64,000 nt of DNA, taken from positions 1 through 64,000 of the forward strand of contig JAVTVY010008156.1 of the NCBI GenBank assembly GCA_036873755.1. Reading direction: 5' to 3'. Below are positions 11,795 through 22,161 of the stretch, piece after piece; the stretch's first letter is position 1; the number at the start of each line of letters is the position of its first letter. Under the pieces are notes generated by a model. That model was not told the origin of the DNA, ran no database searches, and worked only from the letters and a program-made list of their open reading frames with translations. Position numbers and translations under genes: made by a program. The stretch comes from Hanleya hanleyi. Lineage: Eukaryota > Mollusca > Polyplacophora > Lepidopleurida > Hanleyidae.

Positions 11795-12006
11795 CGTTGG
11801 ACATACCGGTTCTCGTCAGATCACCGAAATTAGGCAACGTTAAGGTCGGTCAATACTTGGATGGGTGACCGGGTGCTGTACTGGCTGGGCTGATCAGTGT
11901 CAGTCATAGGAACTGTGAGCACTGTCGTGTTCTGGCACAGTCGTGATATGACTGAAACAAGATTGAAAACGACGTTAAACCCTACTCACTCACTCACGCA
12001 CTCACT
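11795..12006 (+). mobile_element. 5S rRNA-derived SINE
   Basis: The 5' part reads like 5S rRNA from its middle onward: 'gttctcgtcagatcaccgaa', then 'ggtcaatacttggatgggtg' and accgggtgctgtact, which covers the internal promoter elements. The 'cctgggaatacc' part of real 5S is missing. A non-5S body follows, then gacgttaaaccctactcact and an ACTC repeat. This head-body-repeat layout is that of SINE3-class elements. The tail is shared with the tRNA-derived SINE at 19211-19585 and a LINE 3' end at 8920-9195. Confidence 0.85.
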
Positions 12007-13353
12007 CTGATTAGATATATCTTTGGTCAATGAAGGTTTTGTACACAGTCAGAGACGATAGTAATAATATTCAGGATAACAGAACAGAAATCTGAAGTTA
12101 TTTATTAGAAGAAGAGGTCGAGTAGAGTGGAGTATACTTATATAGTCCGTTGGTCTACCCTACCTAAGACCCTCCTCGAGGATCTTTCACATAAACGGTT
12201 GTGGCTGAACTACTCATCGCAATATCGGGAGTAACATCATCAACGATCATAAGCGAAGGTCCAATTTCCTTTAGTAGCTTGGTTCTAGTCTCATTCACCC
12301 AAGCTGTATGGTTCAGGCGACGGACCTACCCGATATGTGTAAGCAATGTGCGTTTTACCAAACGAGCATGAAATTTGGCATAGAGGTACATCAAATTCCT
12401 GGGAATATTTTTAGAGATAGAGCCACCGTGAACTGTTCATGTGTCATTTTGTTAAAATGGTCGCCAAAATAAACTAGTGGCATCTGAAATTAAGCACTGT
12501 CTTTATCGGTTTATGTAAGATTTTTGTGCCACAGTTGTCAAGATATCAGTGAAAGTGCCATAACAGCGACAGACAACTGCAGATCGACATATCGCAATCA
12601 CGGTGATGTGGGATTTCAAGGTAACCGTCATTTGGAACCTTATTCAGTCAAGAAATGAATAACCGAAGAATGTATTGCTGTATTCCTGTGGCTTCAGCGA
12701 TCTTTAATTGATGAAGCAATCTGATTATTTTCCAATAAATCTGATCATCTGACCAACGGCCATCATGGATTTCAAAATGGCCACAACCCGTGACAAATTT
12801 CAGCTGATATCTAAATATCTATTTCAATGGCTGGGGTGTCACGTCTGGAATTTGTCCCTTTAGAAGACACCCTATCTTTGCGACATGGTCGTTGGTGAGG
12901 ACTCGTCAGTGAGCATATGTGCTGGATGCCATTGGATGAACCCAGACAACTTTTCATAAAGCTGAAATGAATTCCCTTGTCCTATTCCTCGGAATTTTAA
13001 CCTGTGATTTCCAAAAAGATACTTATTTCAAGGACAAAGATAGTAATGCTCATTTTAAGGTCAGAAGAAGTAATGCTTTTTCCAAGGCCAGAAGGAGGTG
13101 TGCCTCATAAAGTTACTGTACTTTTATTTTGGGGAACTACTAATAAGATAAGAAAAAGCCAAACTAATTGTGGCTTATCGCGAAGTTATCAACCTCACAA
13201 CACACCGGCATTTGTCAAGATATCACTGAAAGTGCCAAACAGCGACAGCTCTCAGGGAGAGACAATATGGCCGCGACCAGGTTACACGCATTGAGATGAG
13301 CTCCTGATTTTTTGTGTGAATCTGCTCTGCCAGCGACTCCACTGAGATTCTAA
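12007..13353. other. Non-coding stretch upstream of LINE ORF1
   Basis: No gene is supported. The last part may be the 5' UTR of the retrotransposon whose ORF1 begins at 13354. A phrase 'gtcaagatatca(g/c)tgaaagtgcca' followed by 'cagcgaca' occurs at 12537 and again at 13215, suggesting an internal duplication. Confidence 0.4.
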
Positions 13354-14301
13354 ATGTCGAATAAGGCTAGTAAACAACAGCTAAACTCCTCTAAGGAGAA
13401 TAAGGACGCTAAAAAGTCAACTGTGGCCTATAATACGAGGAACAGAGTCAAAGGCCAAATCAACGAAACCAGCGACATTGTGACAGTGCACGGACTTTTC
13501 GAAACAGACATGGCCACCGAGCAGGACAATGTAGGTTCCAGCCCAACATGTCCAACAGGTACCCCTGGCCTCCCTCGTAATATTATGGAGGAGATGTTGA
13601 AGGCTATGGAAATCAGAATGATGGACGGTATAAAACGCGAAATTCAAGGGTTTCAAAAAAAGCTGAACGACATTGGAACAGTAGTTGAGGACCACACCGC
13701 TGGTCTGGAATATCAAGGTGCCGAGATCGCCGAAATAAGAAATGAAATAATTCCGAAAGTTACAAATGAAATGGATGTGAAAATTGAAGCTCTACGAGAG
13801 AAGTTAACACTCCTGGAAATCCACGACAGGAAAAGAAATCTGCTGTTTTATGGCGTTCCAGAAAATGTAGGTGAAAATACTGAAAACGTAATTCGTGACA
13901 TAGTCAACAGCAATCTAAAAATTACTGCTGACACAGTCAAAGGTCTGATTTTCGTCGCATGTCACCGTGTGCCACCTTGTTTTCCACCTGTCCCGAGATC
14001 AAACGGCTCTCTTTCATCTGCTCCAATTATAATCACAGTGTTGACCATGCAGGATAAAGACCTGATTCTGGGATCTTCATTTAACCTGAAGGGTACCAAC
14101 ATATCCATACGTACAGATCTCCCACCTGCGATGAGGGTCGCCCGGGGAAAGCTAAATAGCAAGGCATTCGAATTGCGCCAAGCAACTAAATGCAAGACGC
14201 GTGTCCGTGTCCATAAGACCGAGGTAATACTGGAATTCCGGGAGAATGCTGAAGAAAGTTGGAAAAAGCACTCCTCTCTAAAAGGACTAGAGGCTGTCTA
14301 A
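13354..14301 (+). CDS. LINE ORF1 protein (coiled coil plus RRM, L1 ORF1p-like)
   Basis: An intact 315-codon frame. Residues 1-75 are polar. Residues 77-157 are rich in regularly spaced hydrophobic residues and charges and look like a coiled coil (IKREIQGFQKKLNDI, MDVKIEALREKLTLLEIHD). At 158-170 comes DRKRNLLFYGVPE, the usual entry to the RNA-recognition fold in ORF1 proteins of L1-like and related non-LTR elements. Residues 236-302 resemble their C-terminal nucleic-acid-binding domain. Such proteins trimerise and coat the element RNA. No endonuclease or RT follows directly; the nearest RT frame starts near 15551 and lacks its endonuclease, so the pairing is uncertain. Confidence 0.75.
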   Translation: MSNKASKQQLNSSKENKDAKKSTVAYNTRNRVKGQINETSDIVTVHGLFETDMATEQDNVGSSPTCPTGTPGLPRNIMEEMLKAMEIRMMDGIKREIQGFQKKLNDIGTVVEDHTAGLEYQGAEIAEIRNEIIPKVTNEMDVKIEALREKLTLLEIHDRKRNLLFYGVPENVGENTENVIRDIVNSNLKITADTVKGLIFVACHRVPPCFPPVPRSNGSLSSAPIIITVLTMQDKDLILGSSFNLKGTNISIRTDLPPAMRVARGKLNSKAFELRQATKCKTRVRVHKTEVILEFRENAEESWKKHSSLKGLEAV

Positions 14302-15550
14302 TATTGACCAGTTTAAGTTCAACTTTGCACCGAACGGAAATTATGGATAGGAACCTGTGAGTATAAGGTAAACCCTTATTATCCCAATATCTCAGATAAT
14401 GAGCAGCAACTTGATGAACAAAAACTGACTGTTAGGCCCAACAGTCGGTTGGCTGTTGAATGTAAAAACAATCAGGTGAACATTGCCACTGTTCACTGAA
14501 CGTCTATAAATGATCATTGGATCACCTGACTATCACAAACTAAATATTGAATGAATCTCTCACTTTGGTGCAATTAGCTATGTCACAAAATGAATTTTAT
14601 ATGAATTACTTATAACCCGAGTGTACTATGAAATTTATATCATCTTGATATACTAAAACTAATTGTTAGGCCAACTGTACAAAAATTAGATGAACATCGC
14701 CACTGATCACTGAACGGTCCACCATATGTGTGGCTTATTTTTCTATAAATTCACTGGAACAATTGACCAACGCAAACTGAATATGGAATGATTTACTCGC
14801 CTATCTATAAATCATTGGTACTATTAGTTATTCAGGTTTTTCCCAGGGTGTATGAAAAGTTATGACCCTCCCTGAAACTCATACACCCTGAATAACGAAT
14901 TTATTATCCCGAAAGCATTTTTTAATTAGCATATCGAATTATAGAGTTAAAAAGGCAATTTTTCTGAAATTTTACCACGGAAATTCAGCATATATGTGTC
15001 TGTCCATTTACGAAACCGGTCTCCATTTTGACAAAACGCGTTGTCTACGCGAGTAATGTAGACGCGCAACACGGACGCCGAGCTGTGACAGTGTTCAATT
15101 TTGATCCTAAATATAACCATTTACGAGGTATGTGTGGCTAAAAGATTGATTGAACGTGATGCAGAAAGACTTCTTTTCATCAAATATCAACGGTTGTGTA
15201 TAATATTGTGTGTTGATTTCGGGAAATGATCTTTGAAAGCGCACAACTCGCCGACCCTGGTTCGGTAGCGATTATGCATAATTTTCGCGTGGCCAGAAAA
15301 CGCTTCATATTCGTTATATTTATATTCTCGACATGCGAGAAGTAGAATACTCCGACTATGATGGCATTCTGGTCAATATTATGGTATCTCCCGCCAGAAA
15401 TAGTGGAAAATTTAAGTTGGAAGTCTTGAAGTGGAGATCCGCCATGTCTGCTTTCGCACGTGAACCGTGAATTTTTATCCCCTGGGAGCCCTTCCGCTAG
15501 AGGGACCGTTCGGCCACACCGTTCAACATGGTTCAATATACAGCATTAAG
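14302..15550. other. Non-coding stretch with dispersed repeats between LINE frames
   Basis: A segment with 'aactgattgttaggccaact' and 'tgaacatcgccactg' phrases occurs near 14415-14500 and 14650-14720, and again near 18145-18215 beyond the RT frame. A hairpin lies at 14835-14893 (cagggtgtatga ... tcatacaccctg). The expected LINE endonuclease region is not recognisable here. A minus-strand frame at 15180-15536 has no known similarity. Confidence 0.5.
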
Positions 15551-17760
15551 ATGATTGAGATATAAAAACAGACCCTGGGTCACTACTGAAGTTATGGGAA
15601 GAACATTTTCGTAAACTAAGTGTGCGTCTCAGTGACGCAAATTTTAACAAAGAATTTAAAGATAAAGTCGAATTTGAATTATCTCACATGACAGAGACGT
15701 CTATTTATAATGAGTGCCAGGTCATGCGTGACCCCATAACGGTGGAAGAGGTCAGAACTGTGTGTCAGAAGTTACCAACAGGGAAGGCAGCGGGTCTGGA
15801 CAATATAACCTATGAACACTTGAAATATGGGAGTGCGAGATTGTTCTATCTCATGTCATTACTGTTTAATTGTTTGGTCTCCATTGAACATGTCCCCGAT
15901 TTACTTAAGAAAGGCATCATAGTAGTACTTTTTAAGGGTGGTAAACTAGATTCTCTCGAAATGGATAATTATAGAGGCATTACATTGCAATCTGTATTAT
16001 GTAAGGTGTTCGACAAGGTCATCTTAAACAGGGCTGAAAGTTTTTTTGACCGTGTAATGCCCTTGTGTTGTCTTCAAGGTGCTGGTCAACATTCCTGCTC
16101 GTGTTTGCACATTTCCTATTTGTTACAAGAAACCATCGCTCACAATAATGAAAATGGGAACAAAGTATATATAACATTTTTAGATACGAAGAAAGCGTTT
16201 GATACTGTATGGCTAGATGGCCTATTTTATAAATTGTACAAAAAAGGATTAAACGGAAAGTTATGGAGATTACTTCGTGCATTTTATAAAGGATGTTCAA
16301 ATGCCGTACTAATAGATGGAAAAGTGTCCGGATGGTTCCCTGTAGAACAAGGTGTTAAACAAGGTGGGGTTCTGTCCATGAAACTATATATGTATTTTAT
16401 TGATGATCTCCTTAAGGAACTATGTTCCAGTAACTGTGGTTGTAAGATACGGGATATTAACTGTACATGCCCGTCGTTTCTAGATGATATAGCCTGTTTA
16501 TCGTTATTTAAGAAGTGTGTTGACAAACTCCTCTCCACCGCCCACGGTTACAGTTGTAACTGGCGGTTCTTGTTCGGAACGAAAAAGTCCGCAGTTGTTG
16601 TCGCTGGAGAAACTGGGACAGAAAGAGAAAAACGACAGAAAAAAGAAGTGTTCACACTGGGTACAGAACAGGTTCATGAACTTGATGAATACAAACACGT
16701 TGGAGTTATCATAAGAGCTTCTGATAACGGTAATCGAGATGTCATCGAAGCAGCCATTGGTGCTGCACGTCGAAAGTTCTATTCCACTGTGACGGATGGA
16801 TTGCGCCTTGGTGGGCTGAACCCCACAACGCTCTCCAAAGTGTATTGGTCGATATGCGTTCCCGCGATGACATATGGATGTCAGGTTACGCATTTAAGTA
16901 AAAATGATGTAGAGGTTTACGAACAAAGTCACAGAAACCTAGCAAAGCAAATCCAGCGATTACCTGTAAACACATGTAACATAGCAGTAACGCCATTGCT
17001 TGGTTGGCGATCTATTGGTAGCTATATTGATATGATGAAACTACTGTTCTTATGGCAAATACTATCTCTTCAAGTAAACAACATATTCAAGCGCATATTT
17101 ACAGCAAGATATATCATTATAATGACATCTGGTGTGTATAGCAATAGAAGTATAGTTGGTCAATTAATGGAAACAGCTTATAAGTATGGGTTAAACAGTC
17201 GTCTGTCTAATATCGTAGAAGATGGAACTAGGCCTTCCAAAACAGAATGGAAGAAAATTGTCAAAGAAGCAATTGATAATGTTGAGCATGCGAAATGGAG
17301 ATTCGAGCTACATGTACGGTTCTATCCCAGATCACAGTTGTTTAGATGTGTTATCACACAACGTAAGCTGTGTGTTTGGTGGGAGCTATGTTCTAAATAT
17401 GATCATCTTCAGAGGCCATGTAGAACAATGGTCAAACTGTTAACCGGGTGTAATGCCGTAAATGTGTATTCCAAGCCTCATATAAGACGTAGCATAAGAT
17501 TATGTGAACTATGTAACGGAGATAAAGTAGAAGACACATATCATTTCGTAATGGAGTGTTCAAGGTTTAGTAGTGAACGTATGCTCTTACTTGGTAAGAT
17601 TGAAAACAACTTATTTCGTTCACTTCAGCCGTCTGTTAAATTTTTAGTATTGATGGGAATAGATTTCCCCTTAGAAAACATCGATGATGTGAGACAACAT
17701 GCATGTCAAATGATATCACGAATGTACAAGTATAGGAATCATTTATTGTACGAAACGTAG
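15551..17760 (+). pseudogene. LINE ORF2 fragment: reverse transcriptase and C-terminal zinc region, endonuclease missing
   Basis: Open from a TGA at about 15549 to the stop at 17760. The reading starts inside ORF2 (LLKLWEEHFRKLSVR), so no true start is expected. RT blocks follow in order: TGKAAGLDNITYEHLK, NYRGITLQSVLCKVFDK, FLDTKKAFDTVWLDGL (palm motif A), GVKQGGVLSMKLYMYF (motif B) and FLDDIACLS (motif C). A CELC-x(n)-H-x4-C zinc-like segment lies near the end. It copies element RNA at the target site in intact relatives. Oddities are L for A before the catalytic DD and M where most LINEs have P in motif B. The frame has no stops over 712 codons, so it is fairly young. The N-terminal endonuclease is absent. 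Confidence 0.8.
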
Positions 17761-19210
17761 TGACTACATTGATGTATAAAATTGTAGCTTGACGCGTGCA
17801 ATGTCTGGATGACAGTACTGATATATATGTATTTTTTTAACCAACTGTATAAACTGTTAATTACCATATAGATTTATTTATATACATGTATGTGAAAATT
17901 TGTATGTATATTTTCTCCTATGAAGGAGGTGAATAAAGATATATATATATATATATTGGTCACGTGATCGGTCAGACCGGTCGGGCGCTGACATGGAAAG
18001 ATCCGGGTGTACGGATTTTTACACCCTAGTAAACTGACCAATGGAAATGCTACGATTTAGGTTGAGGGATAATAAAATTAGTTATATCCCAAAATCAATT
18101 TGATGTGAACTACTTGTAACTCGAGTGTACTCTGAAAGGTAAATAATCTTGATACACTAAAACTGATTGTTTGGCCAACTGTAACACAAATCAGGAGAAC
18201 ATCGCCACTCCACTGTCCACCATATATGTGTGTGGATAACGAACTGCGACTTGCCCCTATTTGTGTTATCGGACATCCGAATTGACCGTATGTATTATGT
18301 TTTGATCGAACTGTGTGGTCTGTTCTGGTGTTTTACCCCGACTTCCTTAGAACTACATTTACATGTGTCATGGAGTTGAACTGCGATCTTATCCCACTTT
18401 TTTATTGGAGTGGCCTCGTGTATATTATGGTTCGATTGATCTGTGTGGCCAGTTTGGTGTTTGGTCCCCACCTGTATAATAGAGATAGACAATATTAGGA
18501 GATCTACTTGCACATGTGACACGGTGTAAAAGACAGATCTTTCTTTTTGTTTTCATTTTGGGTTTCGCTGTTAGGCAAGCAGTTGACCATAGTCCAGACC
18601 TCCATTTAACACCAAACATTATACTGACCTGTGCTAGCCTGGGCTGGTGTTACACTATTGATAATTAATGATCACTCACGTCAGTAAGTAGCCCGTCATA
18701 TCCCGTGACACGAGTACTGCACTTGTCGGCATTGATATAACAATCCTGTCATGGCGGGAATGTAATCGACTATTGTCATTGGCCAGTGGTCAATTATCTT
18801 ATGACATTTACATTCTCCCATAATATTGTCCGACGTCAGTTGCTCAGGACCGTTTTCTGTGCTATCAGTTTCTCCGATGCCAACTATTCAAAGCCCCTGA
18901 CATATCTTTGTTTTTATCCCATGCCGAACAAATCTTGGCATGTGGTGCATGTCGCATAACTGTGATTGTTGTTATTGGATTTAGGGTCTGTCTTTGAGGA
19001 GCCACATGCACCACATGCATCGCTGGCAGAGCAGAGGAAACAATCGACCATGTTCTTTCTTCTTCTTTTTCTTTTATATTTTTTTTTTTTTGTTGTGTAC
19101 ATAAATGTTCTTTTATTAATTTCCTTTTGATCCACTGGGCAAATGTTATTATCTTTCATTGTTGTATTGTGAACCCAGGTTATACTGCATTGATTCTCAT
19201 TCAATACAAA
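17761..19210. other. Non-coding stretch after LINE ORF2
   Basis: It contains the end of the LINE (an (AT)n run at 17939-17957), a segment at 18090-18230 matching repeats at 14600-14720, and two 'gatcgaactgtgtggtctg'/'gattgatctgtgtggccag' phrases around 18303 and 18433 that suggest a ~130-bp tandem duplication. No gene is supported. Confidence 0.5.
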
Positions 19211-19585
19211 CCGCGCTGCGGTGGTCTAATGGTTAGAGCGTCGGCCTCGTAAGCGGTAGGTACTGGGTTCGATCCCAGGCCGGGTCATACCTAAGACTTG
19301 AAAAATGGAACTTGTTGCTCCCTCGCTTACGCTCAGCATTAAGAGGATAGAACAAGGACTGGTTCGCTCGGTGTCAGTATAATGTGACTGAGTGGGGTGT
19401 CATGTCTGCCTACGGCATGATATTTCAGTGGGACAGCACTATAAAATGGCAGCATTAGATCTGCTCTGTTACAAGTAGGTACCCCTGCCCCTCCCCCTCC
19501 CCTCCCTTCCCTTCCCCGTCGTGATATAGCTGAAAAAATGTTGAAAGCGACGTTAAAACCCTATTCACTCACTCACTCACTCCAT
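19211..19585 (+). mobile_element. tRNA-derived SINE
   Basis: The head is tRNA-like: an A-box-type segment (tggtctaatggttagagcg), an anticodon loop ctcgtaa (CGT by the T33 rule, threonine-like), and a perfect B box (gggttcgatccc). A ~230-bp unrelated body follows, then gatatagctgaaaaaatgtt, gaaagcgacgttaaaa, and an ACTC repeat tail. The body after the tRNA end and the repeat tail show this is a SINE and not a tRNA gene. It directly abuts the LINE frame starting at 19594. Confidence 0.87.
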
Positions 19586-19593
19586 TCAACACA

Positions 19594-20640
19594 ATGAACT
19601 ATTCTGATGCTAGTGATGAGGATGTTCCATTCCCGGATCTTATGTCTTTTCTGCCATTTTTCAATGAAGATTATACTCATGAGATAAATGCACCGGGCTT
19701 TAATATTAATACAAGCACAGACTTTGATTTTATTAATAACAAATGTTTTAATCCTCTTGAATTGAATGATATTGAACATTGCAAATCTCCAATAGACGAC
19801 AACGAATATGAAATCTCCCACTGGAAAAATATTGATATTCATCAGTCTAATTATTTTACTGAGACGTCTTTCTTGGAAGAACCTAAACTGGAGTCCTCCC
19901 ACAATTACGATTCACTATCTGTCCTCCACATGAATGCCAGAAGCCTAAAAAAACATTTTTCGGAAATCACTGGATTTATCCACAATTTGAATTACAAATT
20001 TTCAGTTTTGGGATTCACAGAAAGCTGGTTAGACCCTTCCACAGAAACACTGCTTGATATACCTGGCTACAAGCCATACCCATCATCTAGGACTAAGAGA
20101 AAAGGTGGTGGTCTTATCCTTTATGTGAAAGATACCATTCACTCCTGTAAAGTCCGCGAAGATCTGTCACTCCTTGACGAAGATGGCCAATTTGAATCAC
20201 TTTTTTTAGAAATAGATTTTAATACCACCAAATACATACTCGGTATATTTTATCGACCCCCAGGTAAGAATGTTAGTATCTTTAACCGCCATTTGTCTTC
20301 CATTCTTAAATCATTTGCTATCGAACGGAAGAAATGTATCCTAATGGGGGATTTTAATATCGATCTGTTTAAAACTGACGTACATGGTCCATCAAAAGAA
20401 TTTCTCGAAATCCTGAAATCGCATTATTTTTTCCCACAAATAACAAAGCCAACGAGAGTTAAATCGCACAAAGCAACATTGATAGACAACATATTTATTA
20501 ATTTCCACGAAGATAATCTTCTTTCAGGAATTTTTCTATCTGATATTACAGATCATTTTCCGATCTTTCATATATTACAGACGACGTCCAGCTACAAACC
20601 ATGTCTTCCTACAATGACATTACCGTCGTGTCGTCCCTGA
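19594..20640 (+). pseudogene. CR1/Jockey-type LINE: N-terminal region and AP endonuclease domain
   Basis: 348 codons. After an acidic leader of about 105 residues comes an apurinic-type endonuclease: SVLHMNARSLKK (about 109-120), GFTESWLD (140-147), a GGGLILYVKD block, FYRPPG, ILMGDFNIDL, LIDNIFIN and SDITDHFPIF (about 316). These are the metal and substrate residues of LINE endonucleases that nick target DNA. The frame is broken near 20620. In another frame the protein continues (VVPEQKERFIQIMKDT...) to about 20755, then shifts again before the RT part. The split by small indels marks it as dead. Confidence 0.82.
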
Positions 20641-22161
20641 ACAAAAGGAACGCTTCATACAGATAATGAAGGATACCGATTGGAACAATATCATTCATGA
20701 AGACAACGATGTTAATGAGGCCCTGGACCAATTCCTCTTAAAATTCAATTCTGCATAACGAATGTTTTCCCCTGTGTACTTTTCAAACACCTACTAAGCG
20801 TATTATTAAACCCTGGATTACCCACGGTATTTTAACCTCCATCCACGAGAAAAATAGATTATATCGTGAATACCTATCTTATCAAAATGAAATAACCCAC
20901 AAAAACTACAGAACATACAGAAATAAATTGAACCATACAATCCGCTTATCTAAAAAGAATTATTTTGAAACCAAATTTAATGAGTCTAACCAGGATATTA
21001 AAGGCACATGGAAAATCTTAAATCAACTCTTAAATCGCAAGAAAGATTCAGTATCATCAAACTCCTTTTATGTTGACGGGAAGAAAATCACTGATAATCA
21101 AGAAATTGTAGATAAATTCAACCATTACTTCAGTACAGTTGCATCCAACCTAGACAGTAAAATACCTATTGTTACTCCAAACTTTAGAGATTACTTAGGC
21201 CCTTCCAATCGAGAAAATTTTAGTTTCTCAACTGTATCCCCAAGTGATGTTCTTAATGTAATTATGTCTCTGAAATCATCTGCATCTGGGCTTGACGGCA
21301 TTTCCACGTCGTTGGTCAAAGTAGTAGGGGACTCTATTTCTGCCCCTCTCGCACATATTGTAAACTTGTCTTTCAGATCTGGTATTGTACCACGTGATTT
21401 TAAATCCGCCAAGGTGACACCAAGTTTTAAATCTGGAGACCCTATGATCTTTGCCAACTATAGACCAATCTCCGTTTTACCTTGTTTCAGCAAAGTACTC
21501 GAGAAAATCTCAGTAACCATGATGATCGACTTTTTAGAATCAAACAATATACTATCCGAAAAACAATATGGATTTAGATCAAACCACTCTACTTCTCTTG
21601 CAGCCATTTCCCTATATGATATGCTGGTTGCAGCAAAAGAAGCTAAAGACTACAGTGTTGTTACATTTTTAGACCTTTCCAAAGCATTTGACACTGTCAA
21701 TCATGACATATTACTCTCCAAACTGTATCATTATGGCTTCCGAGACTCATCAAACAACTGGTTGAAGAGTTATCTCACAAATAGATTACAATGTGTTTCA
21801 TATAATAGTGTGATGTTCTCTCCTAGAAATATCACCTGTGGCGTTCCTCGGGGATCAATTCTTGGTCCTCTTCTCTTTTTATTATATATAAACGACATCA
21901 ATAACGCCACTGACCTGCTTCAAATTATACTTTTTGCCGATGACACAAGCGTTGTTTATTCATCAGAACACGTAGATGAATCTATCAACATTATGTCACA
22001 GGAAATAGACAAACTTAACACTTGGTTCTGTTGTAATCGACTATCACTAAATATCAAGAAAACCAAATATATGATAATCAAACCCAACAAAAAAGAACGA
22101 TCCAGTCGTATACCACGCTTATTAATATCTGGAGAAGAGATTGAAATCGTCAACCATTTTA
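20641..22161 (+). pseudogene. CR1/Jockey-type LINE: reverse transcriptase, first part
   Basis: The continuation of the endonuclease frame at 19594. The uninterrupted part is 20928-22161. Visible RT blocks are ANYRPISVLPCFSKVLEK, ILSEKQYGFRSNHST, FLDLSKAFDTVNHDIL (motif A), CGVPRGSILGPLLFLLYIND (motif B) and ILFADDTSVVY (motif C, with both catalytic aspartates). These place it in the CR1/Jockey group. Frameshifts near 20755 and upstream separate it from the endonuclease. At 22161 the frame is cut by a DNA transposon, and the RT resumes at 24311. Confidence 0.87.

Noticed and set aside
11795..11890. 5S rRNA gene
   Set aside because: It lacks the 5' third and an internal segment of real 5S, and continues into a SINE body and repeat tail.
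19211..19285. tRNA-Thr gene
   Set aside because: The A and B boxes are good, but the stems are imperfect and a SINE body with repeat tail follows. It is a tRNA-derived SINE head.
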